64,000 nucleotides of DNA, taken from Desulfonatronovibrio hydrogenovorans DSM 9292 (GTDB lineage: Bacteria > Desulfobacterota > Desulfovibrionia > Desulfovibrionales > Desulfonatronovibrionaceae). The notes under the pieces were generated by a model. That model did not search any database and was not told the DNA's origin. It saw nothing but the letters and a program-made list of their open reading frames with translations. This document shows, one piece after another, positions 10,307-18,347 of the stretch (positions are counted from its first letter, which is position 1; the number at the start of each line of letters is the position of its first letter). The DNA lies in assembly GCF_000686525.1 (NCBI RefSeq), contig NZ_JMKT01000010.1, positions 124,001-188,000 of the forward strand, written 5' to 3'. Made by a program: the position numbers and the translations under genes.

Positions 10307-10382
10307 GTGGGTGTAGCTCAGTTGGTAGAGCACCTGGTTGTGGCCCAGGTGGCCGTGGGTTCAAGTCCCATCACTCACCCCA
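10307..10382 (+). tRNA. tRNA-His (anticodon GTG)
   Basis: A complete cloverleaf. Acceptor arm GTGGGTG pairs with CACTCAC through one G-T wobble; the D stem is GCTC/GAGC; the anticodon stem CCTGG/CCAGG holds loop TTGTGGC with anticodon GTG at 10340-10342; the T arm contains GTTCAAG. A G at 10306 precedes the acceptor and faces C73, giving the extra G-1 that histidyl-tRNA synthetase requires. CCA is encoded at 10380-10382. Confidence 0.97.
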
Positions 10383-10395
10383 AAAAGAAACAAGA

Positions 10396-10423
10396 GGCCG
10401 TGTCCTGATACACGGCCTTTTTT
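10396..10423 (+). terminator. Intrinsic terminator after tRNA-His
   Basis: A perfect 8-bp stem, GGCCGTGT pairing with ACACGGCC, has a six-base loop and is followed directly by six T. It sits 14 bases after the tRNA CCA end. Confidence 0.93.
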
Positions 10424-10691
10424 GTGACGAATTTCCAGCCTGCACTTTGAATCATGGCCCGGGTTTAATGACCCTGGATAAAATTTCAGGACTCTTCCGG
10501 CATAAACAGCTTTACATATTCTGGCCATGATCTCTGGCTCATCCGCCGGTCCTGCTGCCTGCCTTTGTTATGACCTTCAGACTGACCACAATTATTCCCC
10601 CAGGGATCTTTGACCGACTCCCCCGGTCCGGCTAGCAGGCCAGGGACATCATCCGTTCAAAAGGCAAAACTTTAAATTTCGTGTGCACACC

Positions 10692-10720
10692 TTGAATTCT
10701 CACCAACAAAAGTTTATTGT
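10692..10720 (+). promoter_or_regulatory. Candidate sigma-70 promoter for the 10795 operon
   Basis: TTGAAT and TATTGT are separated by exactly 17 bases, with an A+T-rich discriminator. Transcription would start near 10727, leaving a leader of about 68 bases before ATG 10795. The rest of the gap from 10424 to 10794 shows nothing gene-like. Confidence 0.45.
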
Positions 10721-10741
10721 TACAAGTAGATATAAGAATGA

Positions 10742-10763
10742 ACGCCTGCTTTTTAACAGGCGT
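10742..10763 (+). other. Hairpin in the leader of the 10795 gene
   Basis: ACGCCTG and CAGGCGT pair around an eight-base loop, 31 bases before the start codon. There is no T-run after it, so a leader or attenuation stem is more likely than a terminator. Confidence 0.35.
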
Positions 10764-10794
10764 GAGACCATGGCTGATTAAGCCCGGAGAGTAT

Positions 10795-11016
10795 ATGGAC
10801 CCCAAGGATTTCAACCGGTTTTTTTCTGATATCAGAAAGCATTTCCATTCAGGCAAGGCCAGCCTGGAAAGGAAAATGCCCGGAATAGAAGCTGAGATTG
10901 TTCGCTATGCAGGAAAGATCGGCCTGAAAGAAAAGGACATTGAAGATGCCAAAAACAAGGTCAGAGAAAAACTTAAAGAGTTGAAGATAATTAATGATAA
11001 TCAGAAAAATAAATGA
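10795..11016 (+). CDS. Small charged protein coupled to an ATP-grasp gene
   Basis: A 73-residue, lysine- and glutamate-rich, probably all-helical protein (MDPKDFNRFF at the start). I recognise no family. GGAG lies five bases before the ATG. Its last 23 bases overlap the start of the ATP-grasp gene, implying translational coupling, so the two products are likely made in proportion. A carrier or substrate peptide, or an accessory subunit, for the ATP-grasp enzyme is one reading; nothing in the sequence proves it. Confidence 0.65.
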   Translation: MDPKDFNRFFSDIRKHFHSGKASLERKMPGIEAEIVRYAGKIGLKEKDIEDAKNKVREKLKELKIINDNQKNK

Positions 11017-11749
11017 GTTCCGGGGAAAATTTTCTCAGCTGCAAAAGGGCGACGCTTTTGTTGGCAACCTTGTGTTAAGGCCTGGGGAAGAATTCATTCC
11101 TGTGGATATCATTAACCGGGGAATCATTGTTTTCCCGCCTTTATCAGCCCAGCTCCTGAGCAGATCCAAAATTTTCCAGGCTGAGATCCTGGGCGGTTTC
11201 ATGGTTGAAGATACCTTTGTGGCTTATAAAAACAAGGATATCATGCGCAATATGCCCCGGTTTGCCGGACATACCCAGGTAGTCTGCAAAAGGGACCGCA
11301 AGCACCTGGGGCTGGGACTCAGCAGGTGGGACTCCCTGGAATCCCTGCAGAGCCTTGCAGCCATGGAAACCCTTCCCTTTCCTTTTGTTGTCCAGCCTTT
11401 TGTACCAAATGCCAGGGACATCCGGGTAGTCATCATTGAAGACTATTGTGAAGCCTATGAAAAAATCAATCCATACAGCTTTCGCAAAAATCTGGCCCAT
11501 GGCGGAACCGCCCATAAAATAAAACTCACTCCGGAACTGGACAGTTTCTGCCGCAGGGTTATGGCCAGGGGTGAATTTCCCTACGCCATTCTGGATATAC
11601 TCGTGGATGAATCTGACAGACTGTATCTGTCGGAAATCACCCTAACCGGGGGACTCACAGGCTCCAGACTGGGCCAGGAAGAATTCCGGAAAAGAAAAAA
11701 ATCCATCAACAACGCCTATGCCTCCTCGCTGGGCAAGTCTCATCTATAA
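10994..11749 (+). CDS. RimK-like ATP-grasp protein
   Basis: A 251-residue protein. The C-terminal 130 residues resemble RimK-type ATP-grasp ligases: VQPFVPNARDIRVVII near residue 134, then AYEKINPYSFRKNLAHGG, then LYLSEITLTGGLTGSRL near residue 215. The last corresponds to the usual E-V-N metal site, but reads E-I-T here. Such enzymes join a carboxylate to an amine, often glutamate or an amino acid, with ATP. The N-terminus does not show the usual pre-ATP-grasp fold. It overlaps the 73-residue gene by 23 bases. Substrate unknown. Confidence 0.75.
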   Translation: MIIRKINEFRGKFSQLQKGDAFVGNLVLRPGEEFIPVDIINRGIIVFPPLSAQLLSRSKIFQAEILGGFMVEDTFVAYKNKDIMRNMPRFAGHTQVVCKRDRKHLGLGLSRWDSLESLQSLAAMETLPFPFVVQPFVPNARDIRVVIIEDYCEAYEKINPYSFRKNLAHGGTAHKIKLTPELDSFCRRVMARGEFPYAILDILVDESDRLYLSEITLTGGLTGSRLGQEEFRKRKKSINNAYASSLGKSHL

Positions 11750-11827
11750 CGCCCTGGACTTGTTTAATTATTATTCAGGTCAATCTCATTTTACCTGATC
11801 CACGGCCTTGCTTTTTCGGCATTCCTG

Positions 11828-11849
11828 TGTTTATCTGTCTAGATAAACA
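11828..11849. promoter_or_regulatory. Palindrome upstream of the monooxygenase gene (candidate operator)
   Basis: Nine-base arms TGTTTATCT and AGATAAACA flank four bases (GTCT). It ends 21 bases before the start codon and just before the ribosome-binding site, so it could be an operator or an mRNA hairpin. Confidence 0.4.
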
Positions 11850-11869
11850 ATGTCATTCGGAGGATTATT

Positions 11870-12973
11870 ATGGACTTTCCAGAATTAAGAATAAAAGACC
11901 TAGTGGCCAAGGTTCCCATCATCCAGGGTGGAATGGGAGTGGGAATTTCCCTGTCCCGCCTTTCTTCTGCCGTGGCCAATCAGGGCGGGGTGGGGGTTAT
12001 TTCCGCAGCCATGATCGGAGTTGATGAACCGGATGTGGCCAAAAATCCGGTCCAGGCCCATATCCGGGCCTTGAAAAGGGAAATTCAGAAAGCCAGGGAG
12101 ATGACCTCAGGCATCCTGGGAGTGAATATCATGGTCGCTTTGACCAACTTTGCCGATATGGTCAAAACATCTGTCCAGGAAGGCATTGACATCATCTTTT
12201 CCGGAGCCGGGCTTCCCTTTGATCTGCCCAAGTATCTCAAAGAAGGTTCCAGGACCAGGTTGGTACCCATTGTTTCGTCGGCCCGGGCCGCCAAAATCCT
12301 GTGCAAGAAATGGATATCCAAGTTTGACTATACTCCTGACGGTTTTGTAGTGGAAGGGCCTCTGGCTGGAGGACACCTTGGCTTTAAACCCGAACAGATC
12401 AATGATCCGGCCTACCAGCTTGAAAAGCTGGTCCAGGAGGTCGTGGAAGAGGTCAAGCCCTTTGAACAGGAACGCGGACAATCCATTCCGGTCATTGCTG
12501 CCGGTGGAATCTACACTGGAGAAGACATCTGCCGCTTTCTGCGTCTTGGAGCATCCGGTGTCCAGCTTGGCACCCGTTTTGTGGCCACCCATGAATGCGA
12601 TGCTGATGACAACTTCAAACAGGCCTTCATAAATTCCAGACAAGAGGATCTCATGGTCATTAAAAGTCCGGTGGGCATGCCAGGACGGGCTCTGCGCAAC
12701 ACTTTCCTGAGTGACGTGGAGCAGGGCAAAAGAAAGCCCTTTAAATGCCCCTACCACTGCATTGTAACCTGCGACTACCAGAAAAGTCCTTACTGCATAG
12801 CTGCAGCCTTGAATAGCGCCAAAAAGGGCAAAATGCATCGGGGATTCGCTTTTGCCGGAGAAACAGCCTGGCGCATCACCGGGCTGATGTCTGTCAAAGA
12901 ACTGATGGACACGCTGAAACAGGAATACATCATGGCCTGTTCCGATCAAAAAGAACCGATTCCGGCCCTTTGA
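11870..12973 (+). CDS. Nitronate monooxygenase-like FMN protein
   Basis: A 367-residue TIM-barrel flavoprotein of the 2-nitropropane dioxygenase/nitronate monooxygenase family. Visible features are IIQGGMGVGISLSRLSSAVAN near residue 17, AGGIYTGEDICRFLRLGASGVQLGTRFVAT near residue 210 (FMN phosphate site), and a cysteine-containing C-terminal extension (CPYHCIVTCDYQKSPYC) typical of members in anaerobes. GGAGG lies seven bases before the ATG. In strict anaerobes the true reaction is unsettled; enoyl reductase-like or nitronate detoxification roles are both possible. Confidence 0.85.
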   Translation: MDFPELRIKDLVAKVPIIQGGMGVGISLSRLSSAVANQGGVGVISAAMIGVDEPDVAKNPVQAHIRALKREIQKAREMTSGILGVNIMVALTNFADMVKTSVQEGIDIIFSGAGLPFDLPKYLKEGSRTRLVPIVSSARAAKILCKKWISKFDYTPDGFVVEGPLAGGHLGFKPEQINDPAYQLEKLVQEVVEEVKPFEQERGQSIPVIAAGGIYTGEDICRFLRLGASGVQLGTRFVATHECDADDNFKQAFINSRQEDLMVIKSPVGMPGRALRNTFLSDVEQGKRKPFKCPYHCIVTCDYQKSPYCIAAALNSAKKGKMHRGFAFAGETAWRITGLMSVKELMDTLKQEYIMACSDQKEPIPAL

Positions 12974-12982
12974 TTCTGCAAC

Positions 12983-13009
12983 CGCCTCCAGGATTCTTTT
13001 CTGGAGGCG
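12983..13009 (+). other. 9-bp hairpin burying the GGAGG before the ABC permease
   Basis: CGCCTCCAG pairs perfectly with CTGGAGGCG around a nine-base loop in the 49-base gap between two genes. No T-run follows. The 3' arm contains GGAGG, the only ribosome-binding-like sequence ahead of the permease ATG (13023), so folding could limit its translation. A weak terminator for the upstream gene is the alternative. Confidence 0.45.
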
Positions 13010-13022
13010 CACCCCAGAACCC

Positions 13023-13853
13023 ATGATCCCTAGTCTTATCAGGAAGTTCCATAAAGTCATTTTATCCAGGAACCTTTGGGATATCATCAAGTTCCTGATA
13101 ATTCTGGGAATAATCTACTGGATTATTTCCACCGGGTCTGACAAGCTCAACTATAACTGGCAATGGTACAGAGTAAAACAGTTTCTGTACACTTTTGACC
13201 AGGGCAGTTTTACTGTCGGTCCACTGCTTCAGGGTTTGTGGGTCACCCTGAAGATCACCTTTTTCAGCCTGTTCCTGGCCCTGGCCCTGGGGCTGACCAC
13301 CAGCATCTTCAGGTTGTCCAATTCCATGGTGGCCGGCCTTGTTGCCAGGACTTACGTTGAAGTCATCCGCAATACTCCGCTTTTGATACAGCTTTTATTC
13401 AACTATTTTGTTTTGTCCCCTATCCTGGGCATTTCACCCTTCATGACCGCAGTGCTGACTCTCAGCCTGTTTGAAGGAGCCTATGCGTCTGAAATAATCA
13501 GGGCCGGCATCCAGTCCATTGACAAGGGACAGTGGGAAGCAGCTCAGAGTTCAGGATTAAACAGGATGCAGACTTATTTTTACATAATAATTCCACAAGC
13601 ATACAGATTTCTTGTCCCTCCTTTGACCAACCAGAGCGTATCTCTGGTCAAGGACTCTGCCCTGGTAAGCACCATAGCCATCTATGACTTGACAATGCAG
13701 GGACAGGTCATAATATCAAATACGTTTTTAACCTTTGAAATATGGTTTACCGTCGCTGCCATTTACCTGGCCGTGGCATTGATCATCACCCTGGTGGTGT
13801 CCATCCTGGAAAAGCGCCTTCAAGGAAAAAAAGTTCCGGTTAAAACCTTCTGA
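13023..13853 (+). CDS. Amino-acid ABC transporter permease
   Basis: A 276-residue HisM/GlnP-type inner-membrane permease. One N-terminal membrane segment (residues 20-37) and a periplasmic stretch with YNWQWYRV precede the transport domain from about residue 70. The EAA loop, which docks the ATPase, reads EAAQSSGLNRMQTYFYIIIPQA near residue 172. It precedes the binding-protein gene by 31 bases. No ATP-binding subunit is in the window. The second permease at 32322 shares the unusual N-terminal layout (LDYNWEWSLIFQY) and may be its partner. Confidence 0.9.
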   Translation: MIPSLIRKFHKVILSRNLWDIIKFLIILGIIYWIISTGSDKLNYNWQWYRVKQFLYTFDQGSFTVGPLLQGLWVTLKITFFSLFLALALGLTTSIFRLSNSMVAGLVARTYVEVIRNTPLLIQLLFNYFVLSPILGISPFMTAVLTLSLFEGAYASEIIRAGIQSIDKGQWEAAQSSGLNRMQTYFYIIIPQAYRFLVPPLTNQSVSLVKDSALVSTIAIYDLTMQGQVIISNTFLTFEIWFTVAAIYLAVALIITLVVSILEKRLQGKKVPVKTF

Positions 13854-13884
13854 ATTTTCCACATCCCCAAACCAAGGAGTCAAC

Positions 13885-14709
13885 ATGTCAGTTTATAAAA
13901 AGATCATGATTGCCCTGCTCATGGTTATGTTCATGGCCCCGGCAGCCCATTCATCCCAGATCCGCTCCCAGCTGACCCAGGAGAGCACACTCGAACAGAT
14001 CCTTAAGCGAGGCGTGATCAGGGTGGGCATGTCCACCTTTGTGCCTTGGGCAATGCAAAACAAAGAAGGGGAATTCATTGGATTTGAAATTGATGTAGCC
14101 ACAAGACTGGCCCAGGACATGGGTGTCCGAGTTGAGTTCATACCCACCAGGTGGTCTGGGATCATCCCGGCCCTGCTCACCGGTAAATTTGATGTCATTA
14201 TCGGAGGGATGGGTATCAGGCCTGACCGGAACCTTAAAGTCAACTTTTCTATCCCTTATGATCATACAGGCATGTCCATGGTTGCCCATCAAGAAAAAGC
14301 CAAGGGCTTTTCCTCCCTGGAAGACTTTAACCGTTCCGATGTGACTGTAGCAGCCAGACTCGGGACCACAGCTGCCGCTGCAGCCGGCGATTTCTTACCC
14401 AAGGCCTCTTTAAGACTTTTTGATGATGAGGCCCAGGCAGTCCAGGAACTCCTCAACGGAAGGGTTCATGCTGTAGTGGCCTCAGCCCCTCTTCCGGCCT
14501 TCCAGGCACTGATGCACCCCAACAGACTGTTCGTTCCGTTTGAGGGCACCTTCACCAAGGAGCCCATCGGTTTTGCAGTCAGGAAGGGCGACCCTGATAC
14601 ATTGAATTTTTTTGACAACTGGATAAGATTTGTCCAGGCTGATGGCTGGCTGGAAAAAAGAAAAAAATACTGGTTCGAGACCCGGGACTGGGAAGACCAG
14701 ATCAAGTAA
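13885..14709 (+). CDS. Amino-acid ABC transporter substrate-binding protein
   Basis: A 274-residue family-3 periplasmic binding protein. Residues 1-23 are a signal peptide ending AAHSS. The family motif GEFIGFEIDVATRLAQDMG lies near residue 61, and GGMGIRPDRNLKVNFSIPY near residue 108 marks the ligand cleft. The Arg of the second motif normally binds the carboxylate of the amino acid. AAGGAG lies five bases before the ATG. With the upstream permease it forms two thirds of a polar amino-acid importer; the solute cannot be predicted. Confidence 0.9.
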   Translation: MSVYKKIMIALLMVMFMAPAAHSSQIRSQLTQESTLEQILKRGVIRVGMSTFVPWAMQNKEGEFIGFEIDVATRLAQDMGVRVEFIPTRWSGIIPALLTGKFDVIIGGMGIRPDRNLKVNFSIPYDHTGMSMVAHQEKAKGFSSLEDFNRSDVTVAARLGTTAAAAAGDFLPKASLRLFDDEAQAVQELLNGRVHAVVASAPLPAFQALMHPNRLFVPFEGTFTKEPIGFAVRKGDPDTLNFFDNWIRFVQADGWLEKRKKYWFETRDWEDQIK

Positions 14710-14783
14710 TGGACCGGATATATCTTTAAAGGCCTTTTTTTGACCCCATTGCTTTATTAATAATTCTACCCAAAGAGCGACCA

Positions 14784-15425
14784 ATGATTGCAATCCTGGA
14801 CTACCGGGCTGGAAACCTGACCAGTGTCAAAAGAGCCCTGGATCACCTGGATATCCCCAACCAGATCACCAGTGATCCTGAAATAATAGACAAAGCCCCG
14901 GGCATAATCTTTCCTGGAGTGGGCGCAGCCGGCTCAGCCATGCGCAACCTCAAAGAGAGCGGCCTGGACAGCTCCCTGATGAGTGCCATCCGATCAGGTA
15001 AGCCCATGCTCGGCATCTGCCTGGGATGCCAGATCATTCTGGACAAAAGCCTTGAAAACAATGCCCGGACCCTGGGAATTGTTCCTGGAGAATGCAGAAT
15101 ATTTTCACCTGATCTGAAGGATGAATCCGGAAGACCCATCAATATCCCTCACATGGGCTGGAACAGGGTCCGGCTTGTCCAGGACTGCCCTCTTTTCAAG
15201 GGCATCCCGGATGATGCTGAATTTTATTTTGTCCACAGCTACTATCCTGTTCCAGACCCTGGGATGGTAATAGGCATGACCACCTACGGGCTGGACTTCT
15301 GCTCGGTCTTTGGTCGGCCTGGACTGTGGGCCATGCAGTTTCATCCGGAAAAAAGCGGCAGACCGGGCCTCAAGATCCTTTCCAATTTTTACGCTTACTG
15401 CCTGGAGAACAGCAATGCTCAGTAA
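14784..15425 (+). CDS. hisH: Imidazole glycerol phosphate synthase, glutaminase subunit HisH
   Basis: A 213-residue class I glutamine amidotransferase. The nucleophile elbow is GICLGCQ near residue 78, and the His-Glu pair of the triad lies in QFHPEKSG near residue 185. It supplies ammonia to HisF for the fifth-from-last chemical stage of histidine synthesis in the cytosol. Its last 11 bases overlap hisF, which indicates translational coupling of the heterodimer. The rest of the histidine pathway is not nearby. Confidence 0.95.
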   Translation: MIAILDYRAGNLTSVKRALDHLDIPNQITSDPEIIDKAPGIIFPGVGAAGSAMRNLKESGLDSSLMSAIRSGKPMLGICLGCQIILDKSLENNARTLGIVPGECRIFSPDLKDESGRPINIPHMGWNRVRLVQDCPLFKGIPDDAEFYFVHSYYPVPDPGMVIGMTTYGLDFCSVFGRPGLWAMQFHPEKSGRPGLKILSNFYAYCLENSNAQ

Positions 15426-16194
15426 AAGAATCATCCCCTGCCTTGATGTCAGGGACGGGCGCCTGACCAAAGGAGTCAAATTCAAAGGTAATGTAGATAT
15501 CGGTGATCCAGTGGAAACTGCAAGGCTCTATTATGAGCAGGGGGCCGATGAAATAGTATTCTATGATATTACGGCTTCAGCCGAAGGCAGAGGTATTATG
15601 CTTCGGGTCGTGGAAAAAGTTGCTGCAACCATCTTTATTCCATTTTCTGTCGGCGGAGGCATAAGTACCCTTGAAGATATGCGGGCAGTGCTTCTGGCTG
15701 GGGCTGAAAAAGTCTCTGTAAACTCGGCAGCAGTAAAAAATCCAGGAATTATCTCCCAGGGGGCTGAAGCTTTTGGATCTCAGTGTATCGTGGTGGGAAT
15801 GGACGTCTTGCAGGTGGAAAAAACTGAATCCATTCCTTCAGGATATGAAATAGTTATCCACGGAGGCAGGAAACACATGGGGCTGGACGCCCTGTGGTGG
15901 GCCAGGGAAGTGGAAAAGCTGGGAGCCGGAGAAATATGCCTCAACTCCATTGATGCCGACGGGACCAGGGATGGTTATGAACTCCAACTGACAAGGCTCA
16001 TTTCCGAACATGTCCGTATCCCGGTAATTGCTTCCGGGGGAGCTGGAAATCCCCTGCACATGGCCGAAGCAGTAACCAAAGGCGGAGCATCAGCCGCCCT
16101 GATAGCATCCATTGTTCACTACGGGGAGTACACTATTCTGGAAATAAAGGAGTACATGGACCAAGCCGGGATCAAGGTCAGGATGAACTGGTAA
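15415..16194 (+). CDS. hisF: Imidazole glycerol phosphate synthase, cyclase subunit HisF
   Basis: A 259-residue TIM barrel. [17 protein letters not shown] at the N-terminus holds the first catalytic Asp, and [12 protein letters not shown] near residue 177 holds the second. Phosphate loops VGGG and ASGG are present. It forms imidazole glycerol phosphate and AICAR from PRFAR and the ammonia channelled from HisH. The start is ATG 15415 inside the hisH end, matching the family N-terminus; the longer frame from 15310 is only hisH shadow. Confidence 0.96.
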   Translation: MLSKRIIPCLDVRDGRLTKGVKFKGNVDIGDPVETARLYYEQGADEIVFYDITASAEGRGIMLRVVEKVAATIFIPFSVGGGISTLEDMRAVLLAGAEKVSVNSAAVKNPGIISQGAEAFGSQCIVVGMDVLQVEKTESIPSGYEIVIHGGRKHMGLDALWWAREVEKLGAGEICLNSIDADGTRDGYELQLTRLISEHVRIPVIASGGAGNPLHMAEAVTKGGASAALIASIVHYGEYTILEIKEYMDQAGIKVRMNW

Positions 16195-16250
16195 AACAGC
16201 TTGAAAAGACTGGGATGATGCTCAAGGGGCCAGGATAATTCTACACAGCC

Positions 16251-16733
16251 TTAAGGAGTATCGTAGGTCCCGCTCCGGCCTCCGCTCTTATGGATCAGCC
16301 GGCACTGGTCAATAACAATATCCTTCTGAACAGCCTTGCACATGTCATAGATGGTCAGGCAGGCCACCTGGGCAGCCACCAGGGCCTCCATTTCAACCCC
16401 GGTGGATGAATTAGTGCGGGCTTCAGCCTCCACCATGATGCAGCAGTTGTGCTCATCCAGGCTGAAACGAACGTCTGCAAAACTCAAGGGGACCGGGTGG
16501 CAAAGAGGTATGAGTCTGCTGGTCTCCTTGGCAGCCATGATTCCGGCTATCTTGGCTGCTACCAGGACGTCGCCTTTGGGAAGGGCCTTGTCTCTGAGCA
16601 GGGAAAAGGTTTCAGAAGAAAGTCTGACTCTGCTCTGAACCACGGCCTTTCTTCTGGTATCCGGCTTGCCGCCAACATCCACCATTAAAACCTGTCCGTC
16701 CCTGTCCAGGTGGGTCAGTTCTTTCCCGCTCAT
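16251..16733 (-). CDS. moaC: Cyclic pyranopterin monophosphate synthase MoaC
   Basis: A 160-residue MoaC. It converts 3',8-cyclo-7,8-dihydro-GTP to cyclic pyranopterin phosphate in molybdopterin synthesis. Conserved stretches are [10 protein letters not shown] near residue 75, [17 protein letters not shown] near residue 104, and YDMCKAV near residue 128. AGGAAGG lies four bases before ATG 16733. The gene is third in the rpoZ-dnaJ-moaC run, nine bases after dnaJ. Molybdenum or tungsten enzymes such as formate dehydrogenase fit the anaerobic lifestyle. Confidence 0.95.
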   Translation of the reverse strand: MSGKELTHLDRDGQVLMVDVGGKPDTRRKAVVQSRVRLSSETFSLLRDKALPKGDVLVAAKIAGIMAAKETSRLIPLCHPVPLSFADVRFSLDEHNCCIMVEAEARTNSSTGVEMEALVAAQVACLTIYDMCKAVQKDIVIDQCRLIHKSGGRSGTYDTP

Positions 16734-16742
16734 CAAACCTTC

Positions 16743-17846
16743 CTATTCGCCCATAACCTTTTTAAAAAAACTTTTTACCTTCTGACCAGTCTTCTGATTT
16801 TCCAGGCGTTCGAATTCGCGCAGCAGTTCAGCCTGCTTTTTGGAAATCCTGGTGGGAGTCTGCACATGAACCTGGACCAGCAGGTCTCCCTTGTGATGAC
16901 TGCCCGGATGAGGCAGGCCCAGCCCTTTAAGCTGCAGAACCTTTCCGCTCTGGGTTCCCTTGGGAATCTCCATGGGCACAGGTTCATCAAGGGTGGGGAC
17001 CTCAATCTTGGCTCCAAGGGCAGCCTGAACAAAGCTGATTTCCACGTTGGTTATGAGATCCTGGCCCTGTCTTTTGAAGATCTTGTCCTCGTCAACATAC
17101 AAGACAACGTACAAATCTCCCGGAGGTCCTCCGTGTTCCCCTGGTTCACCTTCAGCTCTGAGACGCAGTCTACTCCCGTTGTCCACGCCGGCCGGGATCC
17201 TGACCTTAATCTTTTTATTAACAGTTACCACCCCTCTTCCCCGACACTCAGCACAGGGATGAGGAATTATGGTGCCCTGTCCCCGACACACCGAGCAGGG
17301 CATGGAAACCCGGAAAAAACCTTGAGAACGGTAAACCTGGCCCGCCCCCTGGCAATGGGCACAGGTTTCAACTGAATAGCCCGGTTCAGAACCATCTCCG
17401 CTGCAGCGTTCGCAAATGGTCTTTTTGGGAAGCTCCAGGTCGACCTCAGTTCCCTTGGCTGCATCTCGAAAAGATATATTCAGGTTATACCGCAGATCAG
17501 CCCCTGACCTGGGCCTGGGTCCGGACTGGCGGGTGCCGAAACCGAAAAATTCACCAAAAATATCAGAAAAAGAACTGAATATATCTTCAGTTGAATTGAA
17601 TCCCTCAAAACCGTTGTTATTCAGGCCTGCATGGCCCAGATGATCGTAGCGTCTCCTTTTATCCGGATCCCTGAGCACCTCGTAGGCTTCGGCAGCCTCC
17701 TTGAACATGGTCTCAGCATGGGGGTCATCAGGATTACGGTCAGGATGGTACTTAAAGGCCAGCTTGCGATAGGCCTTTTTTATCTCTTCATCATCTGCCT
17801 GCCTGGAGACACCTAGAATCTCGTAATAATCCCTTTTATCGGACAT
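16743..17846 (-). CDS. dnaJ: Chaperone protein DnaJ
   Basis: A 367-residue type I J-protein that stimulates DnaK ATPase. The J domain occupies residues 5-70 with the HPD motif (KYHPDRNP). A Gly/Phe-rich linker (residues 75-115) follows, then four zinc motifs [24 protein letters not shown] and CAECRGRG between about residues 145 and 205, then the C-terminal substrate-binding beta domains. It starts two bases after the rpoZ stop, an odd partner that suggests shared control rather than a dnaK operon; no dnaK or grpE is seen. Confidence 0.95.
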   Translation of the reverse strand: MSDKRDYYEILGVSRQADDEEIKKAYRKLAFKYHPDRNPDDPHAETMFKEAAEAYEVLRDPDKRRRYDHLGHAGLNNNGFEGFNSTEDIFSSFSDIFGEFFGFGTRQSGPRPRSGADLRYNLNISFRDAAKGTEVDLELPKKTICERCSGDGSEPGYSVETCAHCQGAGQVYRSQGFFRVSMPCSVCRGQGTIIPHPCAECRGRGVVTVNKKIKVRIPAGVDNGSRLRLRAEGEPGEHGGPPGDLYVVLYVDEDKIFKRQGQDLITNVEISFVQAALGAKIEVPTLDEPVPMEIPKGTQSGKVLQLKGLGLPHPGSHHKGDLLVQVHVQTPTRISKKQAELLREFERLENQKTGQKVKSFFKKVMGE

Positions 17847-17848
17847 TC

Positions 17849-18064
17849 CTAATCGACCCTGATTCCGGCTTTCTGAATGGACTTGGAAGGTATGACCTTG
17901 CCTGCGGCTATTTCACGCAGGGCAGTGACTATATCCTTGTTTTTACTTTCAACCAGCGGACTGTAACCGTCCCGGTACTGCTTGATCCGCCTGACAGTCA
18001 TCTGAACAAGAAGAAATCTGTTGTTAACCTGCTGCAGACAATCTTCAACGGTAATCCTGGCCAT
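17849..18064 (-). CDS. rpoZ: RNA polymerase omega subunit RpoZ
   Basis: A 71-residue omega subunit (MARITVEDC at the start, [16 protein letters not shown] in the core), which binds beta-prime and helps RNA polymerase assemble. I placed the start at ATG 18064, with GAGG five bases upstream; the GTG six bases earlier overlaps that site. It heads the rpoZ-dnaJ-moaC operon. Confidence 0.92.
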   Translation of the reverse strand: MARITVEDCLQQVNNRFLLVQMTVRRIKQYRDGYSPLVESKNKDIVTALREIAAGKVIPSKSIQKAGIRVD

Positions 18065-18098
18065 ATACACCTCGTCAAATTAATTAAGATTGAAAAAC

Positions 18099-18113
18099 AC
18101 GGCTTTCTGCCGT
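18099..18113 (-). other. Hairpin in the rpoZ leader
   Basis: Read on the minus strand, ACGGC-agaaa-GCCGT is followed by G and five T, between the candidate promoter and rpoZ. This resembles a weak attenuator or leader terminator; the stem is only five to six pairs. Confidence 0.35.
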
Positions 18114-18126
18114 AGCAAAATATATT

Positions 18127-18156
18127 TTTATAGCTGACCTTTAAATCACAGGTCAA
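18127..18156 (-). promoter_or_regulatory. Candidate sigma-70 promoter for rpoZ-dnaJ-moaC
   Basis: On the minus strand TTGACC and TATAAA are separated by 18 bases. The inverted repeat TGACC...GGTCA spans the -35 and spacer, so a regulator could bind on top of it. Transcription would begin near 18120, about 56 bases before the start codon. Confidence 0.5.
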
Positions 18157-18212
18157 GAAGAAAATCAGGGCAGAATTTAACTTCTGGCCAAACTAATCGG
18201 TCCGCCTGCAGC

Positions 18213-18232
18213 AAGTTGAAATAAATCAACTT
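18213..18232. other. Small hairpin upstream of the ttcA-like gene
   Basis: AAGTTGA and TCAACTT flank six A/T-rich bases; two further G-C pairs form outside it across a one-base bulge. It lies in the 283-base gap between rpoZ and the TtcA-like gene. Function unknown. Confidence 0.3.
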
Positions 18233-18347
18233 TGCCAGACGTACCCCCGGGGAAACACTCGGCCAGGGGTCTTGAGGGTTTGTCCAATTCCGTATAAAAT
18301 CAAATTTTCTGCTGTCAATAGCTCAAAAGCCTTGTTCAAGGATTGCC

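Noticed and set aside
10237-10530. 97-codon frame covering tRNA-His
   Set aside because: It runs through the tRNA and its terminator; no coding signal.
15310-15414. Extended N-terminus of HisF
   Set aside because: The stretch is a shadow of hisH; the family N-terminus starts at ATG 15415.
14784-16194. HisH/HisF as the amidino-sugar variants used in LPS synthesis
   Set aside because: No PseA/WbpG-type amidotransferase or sugar genes are beside them, and HisF keeps both catalytic Asp residues and usual length.
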